Assembly (NCBI GenBank): GCA_025331565.1
Contig: JAFREQ010000105.1
Coordinates: 186,001 to 250,000 of the forward strand
Direction: 5' to 3'
From: Holacanthus passer
Lineage: Eukaryota; Chordata; Actinopteri; Pomacanthidae
DNA length: 64,000 nucleotides
Part shown: positions 1-35,473 of the stretch, one piece after another
Layout: each line of letters begins with the position of its first letter
Position numbering within the stretch: the first letter of the stretch is position 1
The notes under the pieces: model-generated
The model's database searches: none
The model's input: the letters and a program-made list of their open reading frames with translations, nothing else
What the model was told of the DNA's origin: nothing
Position numbers and translations under genes: made by a program

Positions 1-544
1 GGCAAGGATTAAGTAACAGCACAGCAGCTCTGCCTTATCTTTTAAAACTCACACAAAAACATAAATAGTCATTTCAAGTAAGGAAACGGGGGCTGGGGTT
101 ACAAGACATGTCGAGTTTTGACAATCTGGTCATTTGCCATCGCCACAACTGGACCCATGAAACCTCTCTTTTGTGGGACAAACATGACACTGAGTGTATA
201 ATAGCTGGTGATAACATGAATGAAAAAGTAATGTAGTAAATTAATGTAGATTGGGAATCAGTGCTAATGGAGGCTAACTGGCTTCCAGGTTCTGAGTGGA
301 AAACATTTGGGAGCACGATGGGTCTTCCCACATGTTCAGTCACTCACTATACAAGACTAATGTTATGTGGAGTTGTATCAACATTTGTAGGTTATACAAT
401 ATGACAAGTTCCAGTTGGTAGTGAACCACAGTAGTTTTATGTCAATAGAATAAAATGTTTTGCCTGGTGAGGAGGCTGTGGGATGAAACACTGCATTAAT
501 AAAAACTTGGGAGCTTGCAAATGTATCTACTGACAAACACTCAC
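1..544 (-). other. e2f1: e2f1 final intron (partial, runs off window)
   Basis: Minus-strand exon 6 of e2f1 ends with a clear GTGAGT donor just left of base 545, in phase 1. I searched the remaining 544 bases in all frames for the acidic C-terminal exon that carries the retinoblastoma-binding motif of E2F1 and found nothing similar. The stretch is therefore read as intron, and the last exon should lie beyond base 1. No other feature is seen here. Confidence 0.75.
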
Positions 545-3500
545 CTGTGTCACCACCTAACACCAGTGCTGAGGGGTCCTGCTGGGAGGCTGCGGTCACC
601 GTGGAGGACGTGGACGCTGGCGAGGATAAACCCACTTCCAGGGCCGTTGTGGCGGTTGTGGACGTTCTGGCTTGTGGTTGCTCCGTGGGTTGTGTGGGAG
701 GTGGGACTACGGGGGCGTCAGCGTTGACTTTCGAGGGACTACTTCCTGTCACAGGGCTGCAGACACCGGAGCTGTCTTCTGGACAGAGGAAGACATCGAT
801 TGGACCCCGTGTGCTCTTCAGTGACACCTGGTAACCCTGGACAGATGTAGATAAGAACTGTCATGAGAAAACCTCACAACTTCAAAACAAACATGTTTCA
901 AAAATCTGAATCACATTCAAGACCTGTACCTTGGTTGGTTCTGAAACTTGCATCTGGGTTTCTGGGGGAGCTCTGATCACCATCACCAGCTGGTCTGGGG
1001 AATCAAACGACTTCCTTAAGTCCTGGCAGCGCACATAGCCCAACGTACACAACGGTTAAGGAATACAATACAGTCATTATGTCATCTACGCAAAATTAAA
1101 CGAATAACTTATGTGTGAGGAGGAATGGGAAGAACAGCATATAAATGTATGAATACAAGAACAAATATATTGTCACTAACCCGACAGCCCTCCTCTGCTA
1201 CTACTGCCACTGAGCAGTTCCCATCTACCGAGGCTGATACACTTCTAGCTTCTGTTAGTATGTGGAGCGCCTGATCTTATCTACGAGTGACACACTGTAA
1301 CATCTCCACGGTCTATTTGACAGTTTTATCAGAGGATCCATCTTTAATTTTAAAATTCCATGTATTTATTCAGGGCACATTTGCTGAGCATGAATGTTCG
1401 GGAGCAGTTGGCAACTGTTCTGACAAAAAGGATATTTCTTGTTCTGCGGGTCCTCGGTGAGCAGCCGGAGCTGGAGGTTGCATTTGGAAATGAGTTCGTC
1501 CAGCTGCTCCTCAGCCTCTGTCAGGTCACACACCTCCCTCTGTAACTCCTTATGGCGGGAAACCAGCGCCGTATCAACTCGATTACCACTGCAGCAGAAG
1601 ACAGCACAGCAAAATGAAAATCGAATGGTTACAGAATCCAAACACGCAGCAGCCACTTTTAATAGTTTACTGTAATAAAGCTCATCCTGCTAATGGGAGG
1701 TTTTCAGATTTTTTGTTAACTGTAATAACTTTGTGTTTATTTTGTTTTAGTGCTGCAATTATTTATATTTCATACAATACAAATACCATTTTGATGCTGT
1801 CACATTTATTCCTTGTTTACAGTCCATCCCCCTGCTTTGCTGTTTCCTCACAATAGTATTGTCCAATCTGGTAACACAGGGCTTTTGTTGAATACTCACA
1901 GCCACTGGATGTTGTTCTTGGACTTCTTGGAAATGAGCTGGATTCCCTCCAGGACGTTGGTTATGTCATAGATGCGTCTCTTCTGGACGTCCAGGACCTG
2001 CGAGGCCCAGTTCAGATCCACCACGCCATCGGCCGACTGGGACAACAGGTTCAGGAAGCGCTTGGTGGTCAGGTTCAAGGAAGTGTCATACCGTGACTTC
2101 TCCGTCGTGGTTCGAGGAACTGGAAAGAAAGAGGAAAAAGAACATATATGGGTTTGAAAGTTATGCTTGAAATCATGTTGGGGAGTTTTTTCCCCCTCAC
2201 ACAACCTACTGGCTCCAACTTAATCCTGTACTTGCCTACAGCACAAGCCAAGGCAGCAGTAAAGTAAAGCCTCCCGTCTCTCCAAGCCAGGAAAGAATCA
2301 ATAACTTTCCTCTTTTTGAATTACTAACACATGTGGCATGCCATGGAAGCAACTGGGAGGCACTCAGAATAATGTTTTTTATAATGTGTTCTTAGTCAGT
2401 AGCAACAGGGGGAGAATTCTTTGGATAACAAGGGGTAAAGGATTATAATTATAAGTCGATTTTAAATGAAACTTTACTTTTCAACGGGCTAGTTCATGTT
2501 CTACGTTGTACTGTCCATCTAAAATACATTCAGATTAGTAGAGTAGTCCAAATCTTTTACATTCCATAAAATGTACATACTAGAAAAAAGGAGCTCTTAA
2601 ATACATCAAACCAATTAATGCCAACATATTTAAAACATCCCAACCACCCAACAACAATAATCTCGCTTCTCTCTTTGTCCTCAGTTTAAACACCTTTGTG
2701 TTCCCTGCCTCTGTAATGTCCTGTGCTAATGTCCTGTTTTGAAGGACGTCACATTACACAGACATTTGCTCTGGACTCTAGACCAGACAAACACTGTGAG
2801 ATCTGAATCCAGCTTACTGCTTGTAACTTTGATGAAACATGTTATATTTGAAGCATAATGAACATATCACTTCAGACTGGAGTTCTATTCTTAGATAGAC
2901 CTCTGAGTTCATAAGAAACAAGCTTCTCTACTGGTTCAATCTAACACTGGGATAGTGACCACAGGGGTCCCTTGACTTATGGGTCAGTGAAACTCTGCAC
3001 TGTCAGTTGTTCTTGCAAGGATGTGACTTTTCTCCATCTTTTCAGTATATTTTCCTCCTTTCACAAACAATTGTTGCAAATACTGAAATCTATTAAAAGA
3101 TCCTTTCAGTGCAATATATCAGGTCTTATCTTGGTTAAATCGGGAGGCACAAATACAATTCTGGATTTTTCAGCTAAATAAAAAGACATGAAATTCATAT
3201 TTAGAAAAACATCTATAAAGTTTCTATAAAGTTCATCTATCAGTTTCACATAGTTCATGGCAAACTTTCAGTTCCGCTTTCAAGAGAGAAATTAGGATAT
3301 GAGACAAAATATTTTGTGCCACTTTTTAAGCCCTTTCAGTATTAAATCCAAAGTTTTCTCCTCCAGGGTGTCTACTGCAGGTAAAACTTCCTATGCAGTT
3401 AATGATTGCAATGCTTGTTATAACATTGTATTTTATTTATCCCATTTTAAAAGACATGAATTTGTACTTTGTTCGTTATCAATTAACAGCTACAACATGT

Positions 3501-4574
3501 GTCCCTGTCTTTTACGCTCCAAGTCAATTTTCTTTTTTTGCTTGCTGTGCACGTAATCAAGCGTGACTCCTATAAGCAATCATTCAAAACTCCGTCCTTA
3601 TGTTTTGAACTTGTGAACTATTGATCAAAGCCAATGGGGGGAAGAAAACAACTTAAATGGATGCTTAAAAACTCTCTTTTGTCATTTGGACAGAGCAGTA
3701 GTTTTAAATATTTCTGATACTCGGTCAGCCGGGTGAAGACAAAGACGAGCTGGCAGGCTGTTGTCTGCGCTGATAAAAGGACAGCTGTTTTAAGGACAAT
3801 GATGGCTGCAGCAGAGGTCACAGCATGTATGGATTGGATGTCTGATGCACAGCTGATGTGCTGCTTCTGCTGGGAACTTTGGGTAACAATGGGTGTGTGT
3901 GTGTGTGTGTGTGTGTACCTCTGGGAGGGGCAGGTGTGGAGGGTGGGGCTTGGCCTATGGACGGTCGAGCGGTGCTGACATATTGATGGTCACTATCCAG
4001 GTCCAACTTCCTTTTTACCTGAGAAAACACAGATGGTTGCAGAAAGAAACATTGTCAAAAAACTACCATAATTATAAACTGGTGCTATTACACATATGTA
4101 CTAACTGTGTCGAAAGCAAAGGATTGAAAAGCAAAACATAACATCTTAAAGCAACAGGTGGATGGACTTAGAAACTATGTGATGCAGGCAGAAGCATGTT
4201 CATGTAAACATTTCAACGTGGTGAGTAAGACTCCTCAGAGAACCACATCCCTCATTGCTCTTTCACTTTCCATAACTTGCTCTTTCACTTTCTCCTGACT
4301 CTGCCTCCCCCCGTCTCCTCACCGGAGGTCTTCCCAGAGCCGGTCGTCTCTTGTCCTGGATCCCCACGTCAGCAGGGCCCTGCGGCGTGGCGAACAGCAG
4401 GATCTCCCCCGTGCTGGTGGGGGCGGCGGCCGGGTGTAGTCCCTCATTGCTGGGGCTGGTGATGATCACTATCTGGTGGTCCTCGCCCAGTTCGATGCTC
4501 CCAGAGTTCAGCAAAGTCTCAAAGTCAGCCAACAGATCCTCTGATGTCTGACCTGTTATCAGAGTCTCTGACAT
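545..4574 (-). CDS. e2f1: E2F1 transcription factor (3'-partial, last exon outside window)
   Basis: E2F1 binds DNA with a DP partner and drives G1/S genes in the nucleus. Six coding exons are read: 4323-4574, 3919-4018, 1900-2119, 1436-1588, 930-1044 and 545-836, giving 377 codons plus one base. The ATG at 4574 has an in-frame TGA four codons upstream. Residues about 76-91 hold the RPALGRPP...KRKLDL cyclin A-binding region. Exon 3 (118-191) is the winged-helix DNA-binding domain with [13 protein letters not shown]. Exon 4 (192-242) is the leucine-zipper/DP heterodimer region. Exons 5 and 6 contain the marked box ([10 protein letters not shown]) and a Pro/Thr-rich linker. The [16 protein letters not shown] stretch and the znf341 neighbour favour E2F1 over E2F2/3. 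All introns keep phase; the one between exons 4 and 5 is AT-AC. The C-terminal transactivation domain, roughly 60-70 residues in human, is not in the window. Confidence 0.93.
1045..1435 (-). other. e2f1: U12-type AT-AC intron of e2f1
   Basis: Read on the minus strand, exon 4 ends at 1436 and the intron opens with ATATCCTTTT, matching the U12 AT-AC donor consensus. It closes with AC at 1045-1046, preceded by TTCCTTAAC, a perfect U12 branch-site consensus at 1055-1063, about ten bases before the acceptor. No GT-AG solution keeps the frame. The AT-AC solution gives an uninterrupted marked-box reading frame (..[13 protein letters not shown]..). E2F-family genes are known to carry minor-class introns. 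Confidence 0.92.
3893..3916. repeat. GT/AC microsatellite touching e2f1 exon 2 donor
   Basis: About 24 bp of alternating TG on the plus strand. On the minus strand the exon 2 donor is AGAG/GTAC, and the AC repeat begins inside the donor consensus itself. Confidence 0.9.
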
Positions 4575-6291
4575 GGCAGTGAGTCACTGAGCAGCCCTTC
4601 AGTGGACTTTGGGTGTTGAGGGGTCACAAACTAAGATGCTGCAGTTTGACACTATCAGCACCTTCTTTGATTCACTGTGATCAGTGAGTTTAAGGAAAAA
4701 CTGTGAAATCCTCTGAAAGTTTGCTTGCAGGTGTTTAAAGGCAGCTTGAACATTTCTTTAAAAAACTTCTTTCTCTATCATCCACCTTAATATTTAGAAA
4801 CAAGCTGCTACAGTTGACAACACTTACACATCTACTGGAAGCTAACTGCTGAAAACTATTTTAGGATGATGGTGAAACAGCAAGACAGGATGTTCTGCCA
4901 AACAGGAAATTTGACAAATGAAATAATATTGCAAAATGCAAACCAGCCCTTCGACCTGATGCTCAGCCGCTGATGTGTTATCAAAGAAAAGAGTCGCAAA
5001 TTGTCCTTGGTAGAAATAAAGGCTGGAGGTTAGCGAGCTAGCAAGCTAATCTTTTGTTTTCATCTCTCCTGACAGTAGAGAACAGCAGCGAGGCCTGGCC
5101 ACACTGCCCTTAACACAGCTACCGACCCTGCTAACGAGCTAGCTTGTGTCCTCACAACAAAGACCGGGACAAGTTAACCAAGAACCCGATGCAGCCGGAA
5201 ACCACACTTTGAAGGCTATAAGATAATGTTATATCTTCTTACACCTAAGACCAGACTTCATTAGATGGCTATTAAAACTTTACAGCAGCATTCCAGGAGT
5301 GAGCTATCGAAACAAAACATCTACACCGCAAAAGGCATCGCCACCACTCAAAAGCATCTTTGAGACTATATGTAATAAAGCGACAGCTAGTTCAGCAGAG
5401 TACACAGCGTTATCGCTCAATAGAGAAATATAGGGCAGATTAGCATGCTAGCTAAGTTATTAGCCGCAATTCTTCAACCCCCTCGTTTTGTTGGGGCACG
5501 CAGGAAGCAGTCCGGCAAAACTGGAAATATGAGGAAATAAAGCGGCCAAATACACACGTATCCTTTAACATAGCAGCCGCCGGTTCTTCGGCCGTTCGCT
5601 CCGAACCAGCTCCATTTCTAAAAGCGCCGTCCCGACCCCGTTATCGCCTGTTATTGTTGTTATTGTCCCAGCTGATCTACAGCTAAACAAGGATCGGAGG
5701 GTTTTCGCGCGAAATCTTTTTTGCCGCGAAACCGGCACGTGCACCAATCCGACGGTTACCATTGGACGAGCGGCGGCTCTTTCCGCAGGGCGGGGCAGGA
5801 GGCCGCCGATTGGTAGAAGCGGCGGTCTGTCATTTTACCGAGCGCAGAGTCGTCGCTAAGGTGCGTTCATGTTCCACGGGAGAAAACATAAACGTACAAG
5901 CTTTCCGTTCGTTTTGTTACCTTACAAGAAATTAACAGATCGTTGTTTGCATTTCATATCGCGCTAGTTCTTCACAAGTAAAACTGTTTTGCGTGTAATT
6001 GCATATTCAAGTGTGCAACGACCTACTTTTACTAAAGAAAATGTCATTTGGAGCAACGAAACACCTCAATCATAATATTTAGATGGCTACAAACAAACAA
6101 GCTGTGTTTACAGTGTTTACATAATCCTCCAAACTCCTCTTCAGTCTACTGTGACCGTTAATTAGTCAAATGACTGAGCAACGTCTTGGTTTGATTGTTT
6201 TCACCAGACTTTGCTCTGCGTTTCATGGAGCGTCCCTGAACCGGCAGACCCTGCTAATGGATCATCGATCGCGCAGCAGAAGAGCAACAAG
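4575..6291. promoter_or_regulatory. Head-to-head e2f1/znf341 intergenic promoter region
   Basis: The start codons of e2f1 (minus, 4574) and znf341 (plus, 6292) are divergent, 1717 bp apart. The CpG-rich core at about 5560-5870 holds a palindromic E2F site, a second E2F-like site, a CACGTG E-box at 5736-5741, CCAAT boxes at 5744-5748 (plus), 5761-5765 and 5809-5813 (both minus), and a GC box (GGGCGGGGC) at about 5788-5796. The 4.6-5.5 kb part is AT-richer and probably holds e2f1 5' UTR or a 5' intron; I cannot place a transcription start or a non-coding exon with confidence. Confidence 0.7.
5703..5731. promoter_or_regulatory. Paired E2F binding sites
   Basis: TTTCGCGCGAAA at 5703-5714 is a perfect 12-bp palindrome and a canonical E2F/DP site. 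TTTGCCGCGAAA at 5720-5731 is a second close match, centred 17 bp away. The human E2F1 promoter is known for paired overlapping E2F sites that give cell-cycle autoregulation, so the same role is inferred here. The core lies about 1.13 kb from the e2f1 ATG and 0.56 kb from the znf341 ATG. Confidence 0.8.
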
Positions 6292-13319
<7,028 letters not shown>

Positions 13320-13424
13320 TTTTAAGCATCATCTTAGTAGGAACGTTTCCTGGATGTGGACCAAACAAACTCTATCCATTATTTTAAAAAAAGGAAGTCT
13401 GGGAAATTCTTTCATTTGTTTTAA

Positions 13425-13430
13425 ATTAAA
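13425..13430 (+). terminator. znf341: Candidate znf341 poly(A) signal ATTAAA
   Basis: This is the first strong poly(A) hexamer variant after the znf341 stop codon, about 105 bp downstream. It sits in a T-rich context that could serve as the downstream element. Confidence 0.45.
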
Positions 13431-13861
13431 ACGTTTTTAAATTATACACATTACTTTTACTTCTTTTACTGTAAATGATTTGTGGGGTTCAGTATTTACA
13501 TTGCCAAAATAACCAGTGGACCATTTCCACACTCTTGTGTACAACTCTTGTGCAAGTTATTCCCCAGTGGTTCATACAAGATGTCAAAACCGATGACATT
13601 TTCTCATTTTATGTAGCAGAAACTAACTTATTTTAAATTTAAAGTATATTTATGTCCATATAAATGTTACTGCATTTTGAGTAAAGCTCCACTCTCTGAT
13701 ACTCTTTTACTGTCATGTATGATCAACTCGACTTTCAGTTTCAAGTGTTATATTTGCTGGTCTCAGCTGTCCTTGTTTACTTTAACTTCAGTAGTCACAG
13801 ATCAGATAAATAGATTTTACACTGATTATTTTATTCACACACACACACATTTTTAATTTAA

Positions 13862-13867
13862 TTTATT
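13862..13867 (-). terminator. itch: Candidate itch poly(A) signal AATAAA
   Basis: The plus strand reads TTTATT here and again at 13830-13835, giving two AATAAA hexamers on the itch strand about 2.5 kb past the itch stop. Which one is used cannot be told from sequence alone. Confidence 0.45.
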
Positions 13868-16369
13868 AAGGTGACAATTTCTATATTACACATCTTTCAT
13901 GTACATCAGAAATTAACCAGGGAAAAGAAAATATAGTGTTACCATAAACCTCTTATTAAAACCTTTCTTTTACAAAAGAAAATTTGTTATTGACACCATT
14001 TACAACTTTTCATATACAGGAGAGCAACAGTGGTTTAGTTGTACATGGGAAATTTGGGAGAACCACACAAAAAGCAGTGAATTATGATATTTACATATTT
14101 GCTTAACTAGTATGTCCCCGGGATTTTAACATTTGATCGACCCAGAACCAGATCAAAACACTCCATCTGAGGCAAAAATGTAAAGAGGCAACTTTACCAA
14201 TCAACTTTTCATCATGATACATTCATTTTATTACACCGACTTTGTCTCAGTAGTTGTCGTCCCAGCTGAAGTAACCATCGGCCACAGGCCATCCGCTTTT
14301 CTACAATGGCGCGTTAATTTGAGCATAAAGCCCACATGATTGATGATCTCTGCTGGCATCAAGTTGCTAAAAAGGATACCTGATGCCTGAGGGGAGAAAT
14401 AAGGCTACCTGAAGGCTAATGAGAAACACCAAAGACCACCTCATCACGCATGTGGAAACAAGGGGCCTAGAGTCACTACAACCAGGACAGCATGCTCCAC
14501 ATGCTGCAGGGAAAGAAAGTGGAGGGAAACTGTTAGAAAGTGCTGTGCTTCGTCAGACTAACAACACCTGAATCAAATGTTCCTTGATAGCCACGCCTCT
14601 CTTTTCAGTGTGTAATTAATTCAAAAGGACACTCCAAAATGAGCAACCACACTACCTGGTGTTTTCATTTCCTGTAGATCAATGAGATTAATTATCTTCT
14701 TTAACCGTTACTGTTGATCAGATGCTGTGTAACGTCAGCAAAAACAAACCAAACAAAGTGTTTGCAGTTATATTATAACTGTTTCATTCCACATTGGTCA
14801 AGCATTTCTTTCTTTGTGCACACACAAAACAAGCTGTTCTCGGGATCCATAAGTAACAATACAGTGAGAATATTTTCCCAATTTTTTTTTTCAACACAGA
14901 GAAAGTCTCAGAAATGAATTTTGAAGCAATGCCTTTGTCTGTAAAACTGCAAAAGACAATAGAAGAATTTTGATTGCTGTGCAGTGCAAATACTTTGAGG
15001 TAAAATATTCATTAAGTGTGAAAGGGAAGGCCAATACCACATTGCATCTTTTTGAGTGGGGCAAGCAAATAATTAAAATATATCACTCATCTTCAAAAGC
15101 TACATGCAATTTCTCTCTTGCAAAGTATGCATTCAAAATGTCATTTAACTTCAGAAAACTGATTTGGTTTGACTTGCATTTGGTATTTTTCACTATTTGA
15201 CACGTCAAGTCAAGAACATCTTGAGAACTGAATATACTGAACACCGCCTTAAAATACTCGCTTCATCCTCAGGATCTTTTTTAAACAAGACCGTGAATTA
15301 AAAGAAGGAAAATGTCTTTGAAGCTGATGTTGAGATGAATAACTTCTCCCAGAACACTCTAATCCACAGTGTACAAACTCCGGCCCTATAAAACTAGGGT
15401 CAGTTAAAGTTCTGTTGCAGTTGTCCCACCACTTTCCCACCACTATAAATAATGGAGGTTACAACACTTTTCATTCATTTCATTAAGTGATTCACAGATC
15501 AAATACTATAGAACCAGGAATACAAAACTGTATTAGGCAGGTCTCCCACATCTCTTCAAAGCACCGAGATTGTCTGTTATTTAAGCATTAATTTGGAGCA
15601 CCCCATTTTATAAATTCACCAAGTCTAAGTTATCGTCTTATATTGCCATGTGTTATTGTTTACTTCAAAAAAAAGATCCACTGTTGTCATGAGTAGAGAT
15701 GCAGATCAAAGTGTGAGAGATTTGAGGATACGATGAGGAGAGACTATGATGAGGATGATGCTAAATGTGGATGCAACTTATTCTAATGCGACAAACAATC
15801 TGAGCAACAAAGTTTGCTCTTTGGTGAAACTTAACCCTGTTTGAGAAAAAGCACATCCTCTCAATCTTGTCTTAAAATGTAAAACTTTGACATTTACCAG
15901 ACGCTTTAAGCTTCACAAGAAATCAGGCAGTCAGAGACACCTTGACAAGACACTACTACCCTCTGCTTTTGAGATTTTGACTGTAAGCCCGAGTCCACCC
16001 TGTTGCCTGCCATTACATGATCACATATGGGGAGGAACACTACTGCAGTCCCATTAAACAGATGTCATAGAGGGTGAGTTTTCAGGATCCCATGCATAAT
16101 CTGCCACACATTCTGAGAGACAGGAGCAGCTTCTGAGTTTTGGTTTAAAAGAATACAAAAAATTTTCACGTACCATCCCAGCTCCTTTGCAACAACATGC
16201 AGGCGACAATCTCACACACACACACCCATAGAACTACCACACAGGAGTGTGTGTGTGCATGCATGAGCACATACACACAAGACACCTGCCCTTTTCTGAG
16301 GAGGCTCCCTGATTTGAACACTGAACACTTTATTCCTTCAGACTCCTGCAGCCACCGTTTAAACTTCTC

Positions 16370-32997
<16,628 letters not shown>

Positions 32998-33589
32998 GAC
33001 ATAGGGCTGGGATGAAGGCCTGCAGCACAGACAACACATCATTAAGGTGGTTAAAAATTGGTTTCCCACTGCTACATCATCATTCAGGTTAAATATATTT
33101 AGCCCACAATATGAAAGACTTGCAAAAATTACCCTTCTAACAAGTAAAAAAAAGTAAAACCCCACCCAAAGCCTGCTAATACTTACAGTATTAGAATCAA
33201 GTATAGTTCAACATTCAGACACATAATACTGACTACATAACAATCAGTCAAGTACTTTTAGAGGTTGACAACTATTATAGGCCCTATTGTTGCCTCTGAA
33301 TGACTGCATGTCCACGTCCCATATGTGCACTTGTGTCGCCTGTATCCAGGACATTTGACTGTGCACAATCGCTTTCATCTGTTTCAGCTTGAAGCATAAA
33401 CCAGTTTTAAGCCATAATATAAATCAGTGTTTCCCTGCTTTATTCACAGTAAACAAAGTGAATTATCTGGTCTCAACCAGGTCAAATAGCTCACCCAGCC
33501 TCCATAAGACCCCATTTATATTAAATAAAACTAAAAATGCACTTCAAAACATCAAATGCACTTACAGTAAGTCGTTTTGCCAAATGATT

Positions 33590-33630
33590 GTAATGTAATG
33601 TAATGTAATGTGATGTAATGTAATATAATG
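33590..33630. repeat. TAATG pentamer tandem repeat
   Basis: About eight imperfect copies of TAATG, with single-base variants (TGATG, TAATA). Confidence 0.9.
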
Positions 33631-34777
33631 ATGCTCTACTGCAGCATCAATTTCAATAAATGGACAGGATACATTTATAAATTGTCTTCCCTTCCTGGAA
33701 TCTATCCTGAACACTAAAACACTATTATCAACAAACTGAGTGTAAACTCAAAGCATCAATTCAAACAAGCCTGCCACTCTGTTAGAGTCACATGACAAGA
33801 TTTGCATGTTCAACTAAAACACAACCTGTACCTGTGCATAGACAGCCAGTGTCTACACAAGTGTCAACAATTGAATGCATACAGGTTTCACCGAGGTGCT
33901 GTTCCGACCTAATATTTACTTTGTATTATAACTAATCATTCTAATCATCCAAAAACAAACAGGTATGTCAACAGATATGAAGTCTGAAAATCCACTGCCA
34001 AGTAAGCTGCACCACTGACAAATGTGTCAGTCAAAGAGAAAGAGAACTGACAGGGAAACACTGGCAAGGGAGTCAGGTCCTGTGATCTCTCCTAGAATCT
34101 GGTCTGTTACCTTGATGCGTCACTGAATAATGCATGTTCCTCAGTCTATGTCGTCCAGTATGCACATGGCAGAGCAGGAGAAAGTGAGGAGCTTCTGGGT
34201 AAACTTTCACTTTGGCTACTGCTTTAGTCTCTGTCAATAATTAATTGCAACTGCTGACTTTGCAGCAGCGCAAGCAGGCTGAGCAACGTTTTGTAGATGA
34301 AGGTATTCACTGAATATTAAACTCTAAAATGACTTGCACTGGATATTTCTAACCAGCTAAACAAGAACACCACAGGAGAGGTGAATTGTGTCTGGTGATG
34401 TTGCTGGGCATTTTATTGAATTTCAAATGCACTGCTCAAATTTTCCTTGGCTGTAGAGCTCCTGGTATGTGCTCAGATCAGCAAAATCTCAAACTTGTCT
34501 AAGCCTCATCAGCAACAAGCTACACTTGTAATGTACTGTTAACTCCTTGGACTGATTAACTCCATTTACTCCATTTACCAAGTCAACTTAACAGAGATAA
34601 ACTCACCATACACCATGACCAAGCGTCAAACAATGGTGCATCGCCAAAACATAACTTCATGATGACCAACTCTGCATGATGGTCAGATAAAGGGACAAGC
34701 AGGTTCTACCATGTCAATGTTTCAAGTGAACAACATTTAAGAGTCCCACATCTATTTGAGGTCAATCACTGTCGACA

Positions 34778-35030
34778 CTTAGGGCTCTTTCACACCTGCC
34801 TACTTGGCCTGAACTTTTGGTTCAATCCAAGCCAAAATCATCAGTGTGAAGCCTCCAGACCTCAGCCCGGAACCAACAGCCAATCCTGTGACCGAAACAC
34901 GTGGTCTTGGTCCAGATCAAATGAAATCATGTTTTGGTTCATTTCTAATGTGAAATCATTTTTCTTGGATGGTTCAAACTTTCAGACCAATTACAGGAAG
35001 TTCAGACTATCAGAACTGGAAGAAGGACAA
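34778..35030. mobile_element. MITE-like remnant, one end visible
   Basis: Begins with TTAGGGCTCTTTCACACCTG, which resembles ends of non-autonomous DNA elements widespread in fish. The interior alternates short GGTTC/GAACC-type words. I found no matching inverted end, so it is truncated or diverged. Family assignment is from memory only. Confidence 0.4.
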
Positions 35031-35137
35031 ACAACACAACAAAAAAAATAAGCAGCGGTTGCACATGTGGAGAGGAGGAGACCAAGTGGCAAACTCACAA
35101 AGAATGCACTGCGGCCGCTGATAGCACCGTCTCAAGG

Positions 35138-35473
35138 TCCAATTCACAAAAGATATTGTGCTAATGAAATTACATCACAAGCATGCACATAAAGTTTAGT
35201 AGCTAAGTGCTATTTGCCTTTGTTTCGTGTCTGATGAAATGACAGTGGACAGCAACAGAGAGGAGATGAGCAAAGATGAGATTGGCTGATAGAGATTAAG
35301 GCAAAAGAATAAAAGCCCCTAATCAGCTGACACCAGGAAGCAGGAAAAGGGGGTGTGACAGAGAGGAGGGGGAATGAATGAGTAATGTAAGTCTAACCCA
35401 AACCCTAACTAGACACTAACAGTTTTCACTCTAACTGCACACAGCGATTAATGCTGGTGTTTGTGAATTGGAC
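35138..35473. mobile_element. MITE with 14-bp perfect terminal inverted repeats
   Basis: GTCCAATTCACAAA at 35138-35151 recurs as its exact reverse complement at 35460-35473. Weaker inverted similarity continues inward (GCTAAT against GCATTAAT). The 336-bp unit has no coding capacity. No clear target-site duplication is visible. Family is not recognised with certainty. Confidence 0.6.

Larger units (their letters stand above)
13320..16369. other. Convergent 3' UTRs of znf341 and itch
   Basis: The znf341 stop is at 13319 and the itch stop (minus) at 16370-16372, so the genes end tail to tail. A plus-strand ATTAAA at 13425-13430 is a candidate znf341 poly(A) signal. Minus-strand AATAAA signals at 13862-13867 and 13830-13835 are candidates for itch, giving it a 3' UTR of about 2.5 kb. 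That leaves only about 0.4 kb between the two transcript ends. I see no exon or RNA gene in this AT-rich stretch; a short CA run lies near 13837-13849. Confidence 0.65.

Noticed and set aside
74..343. 89-codon minus-strand frame as a candidate e2f1 last exon
   Set aside because: It lacks the acidic pocket-binding motif and does not join exon 6 with a plausible acceptor and similarity.
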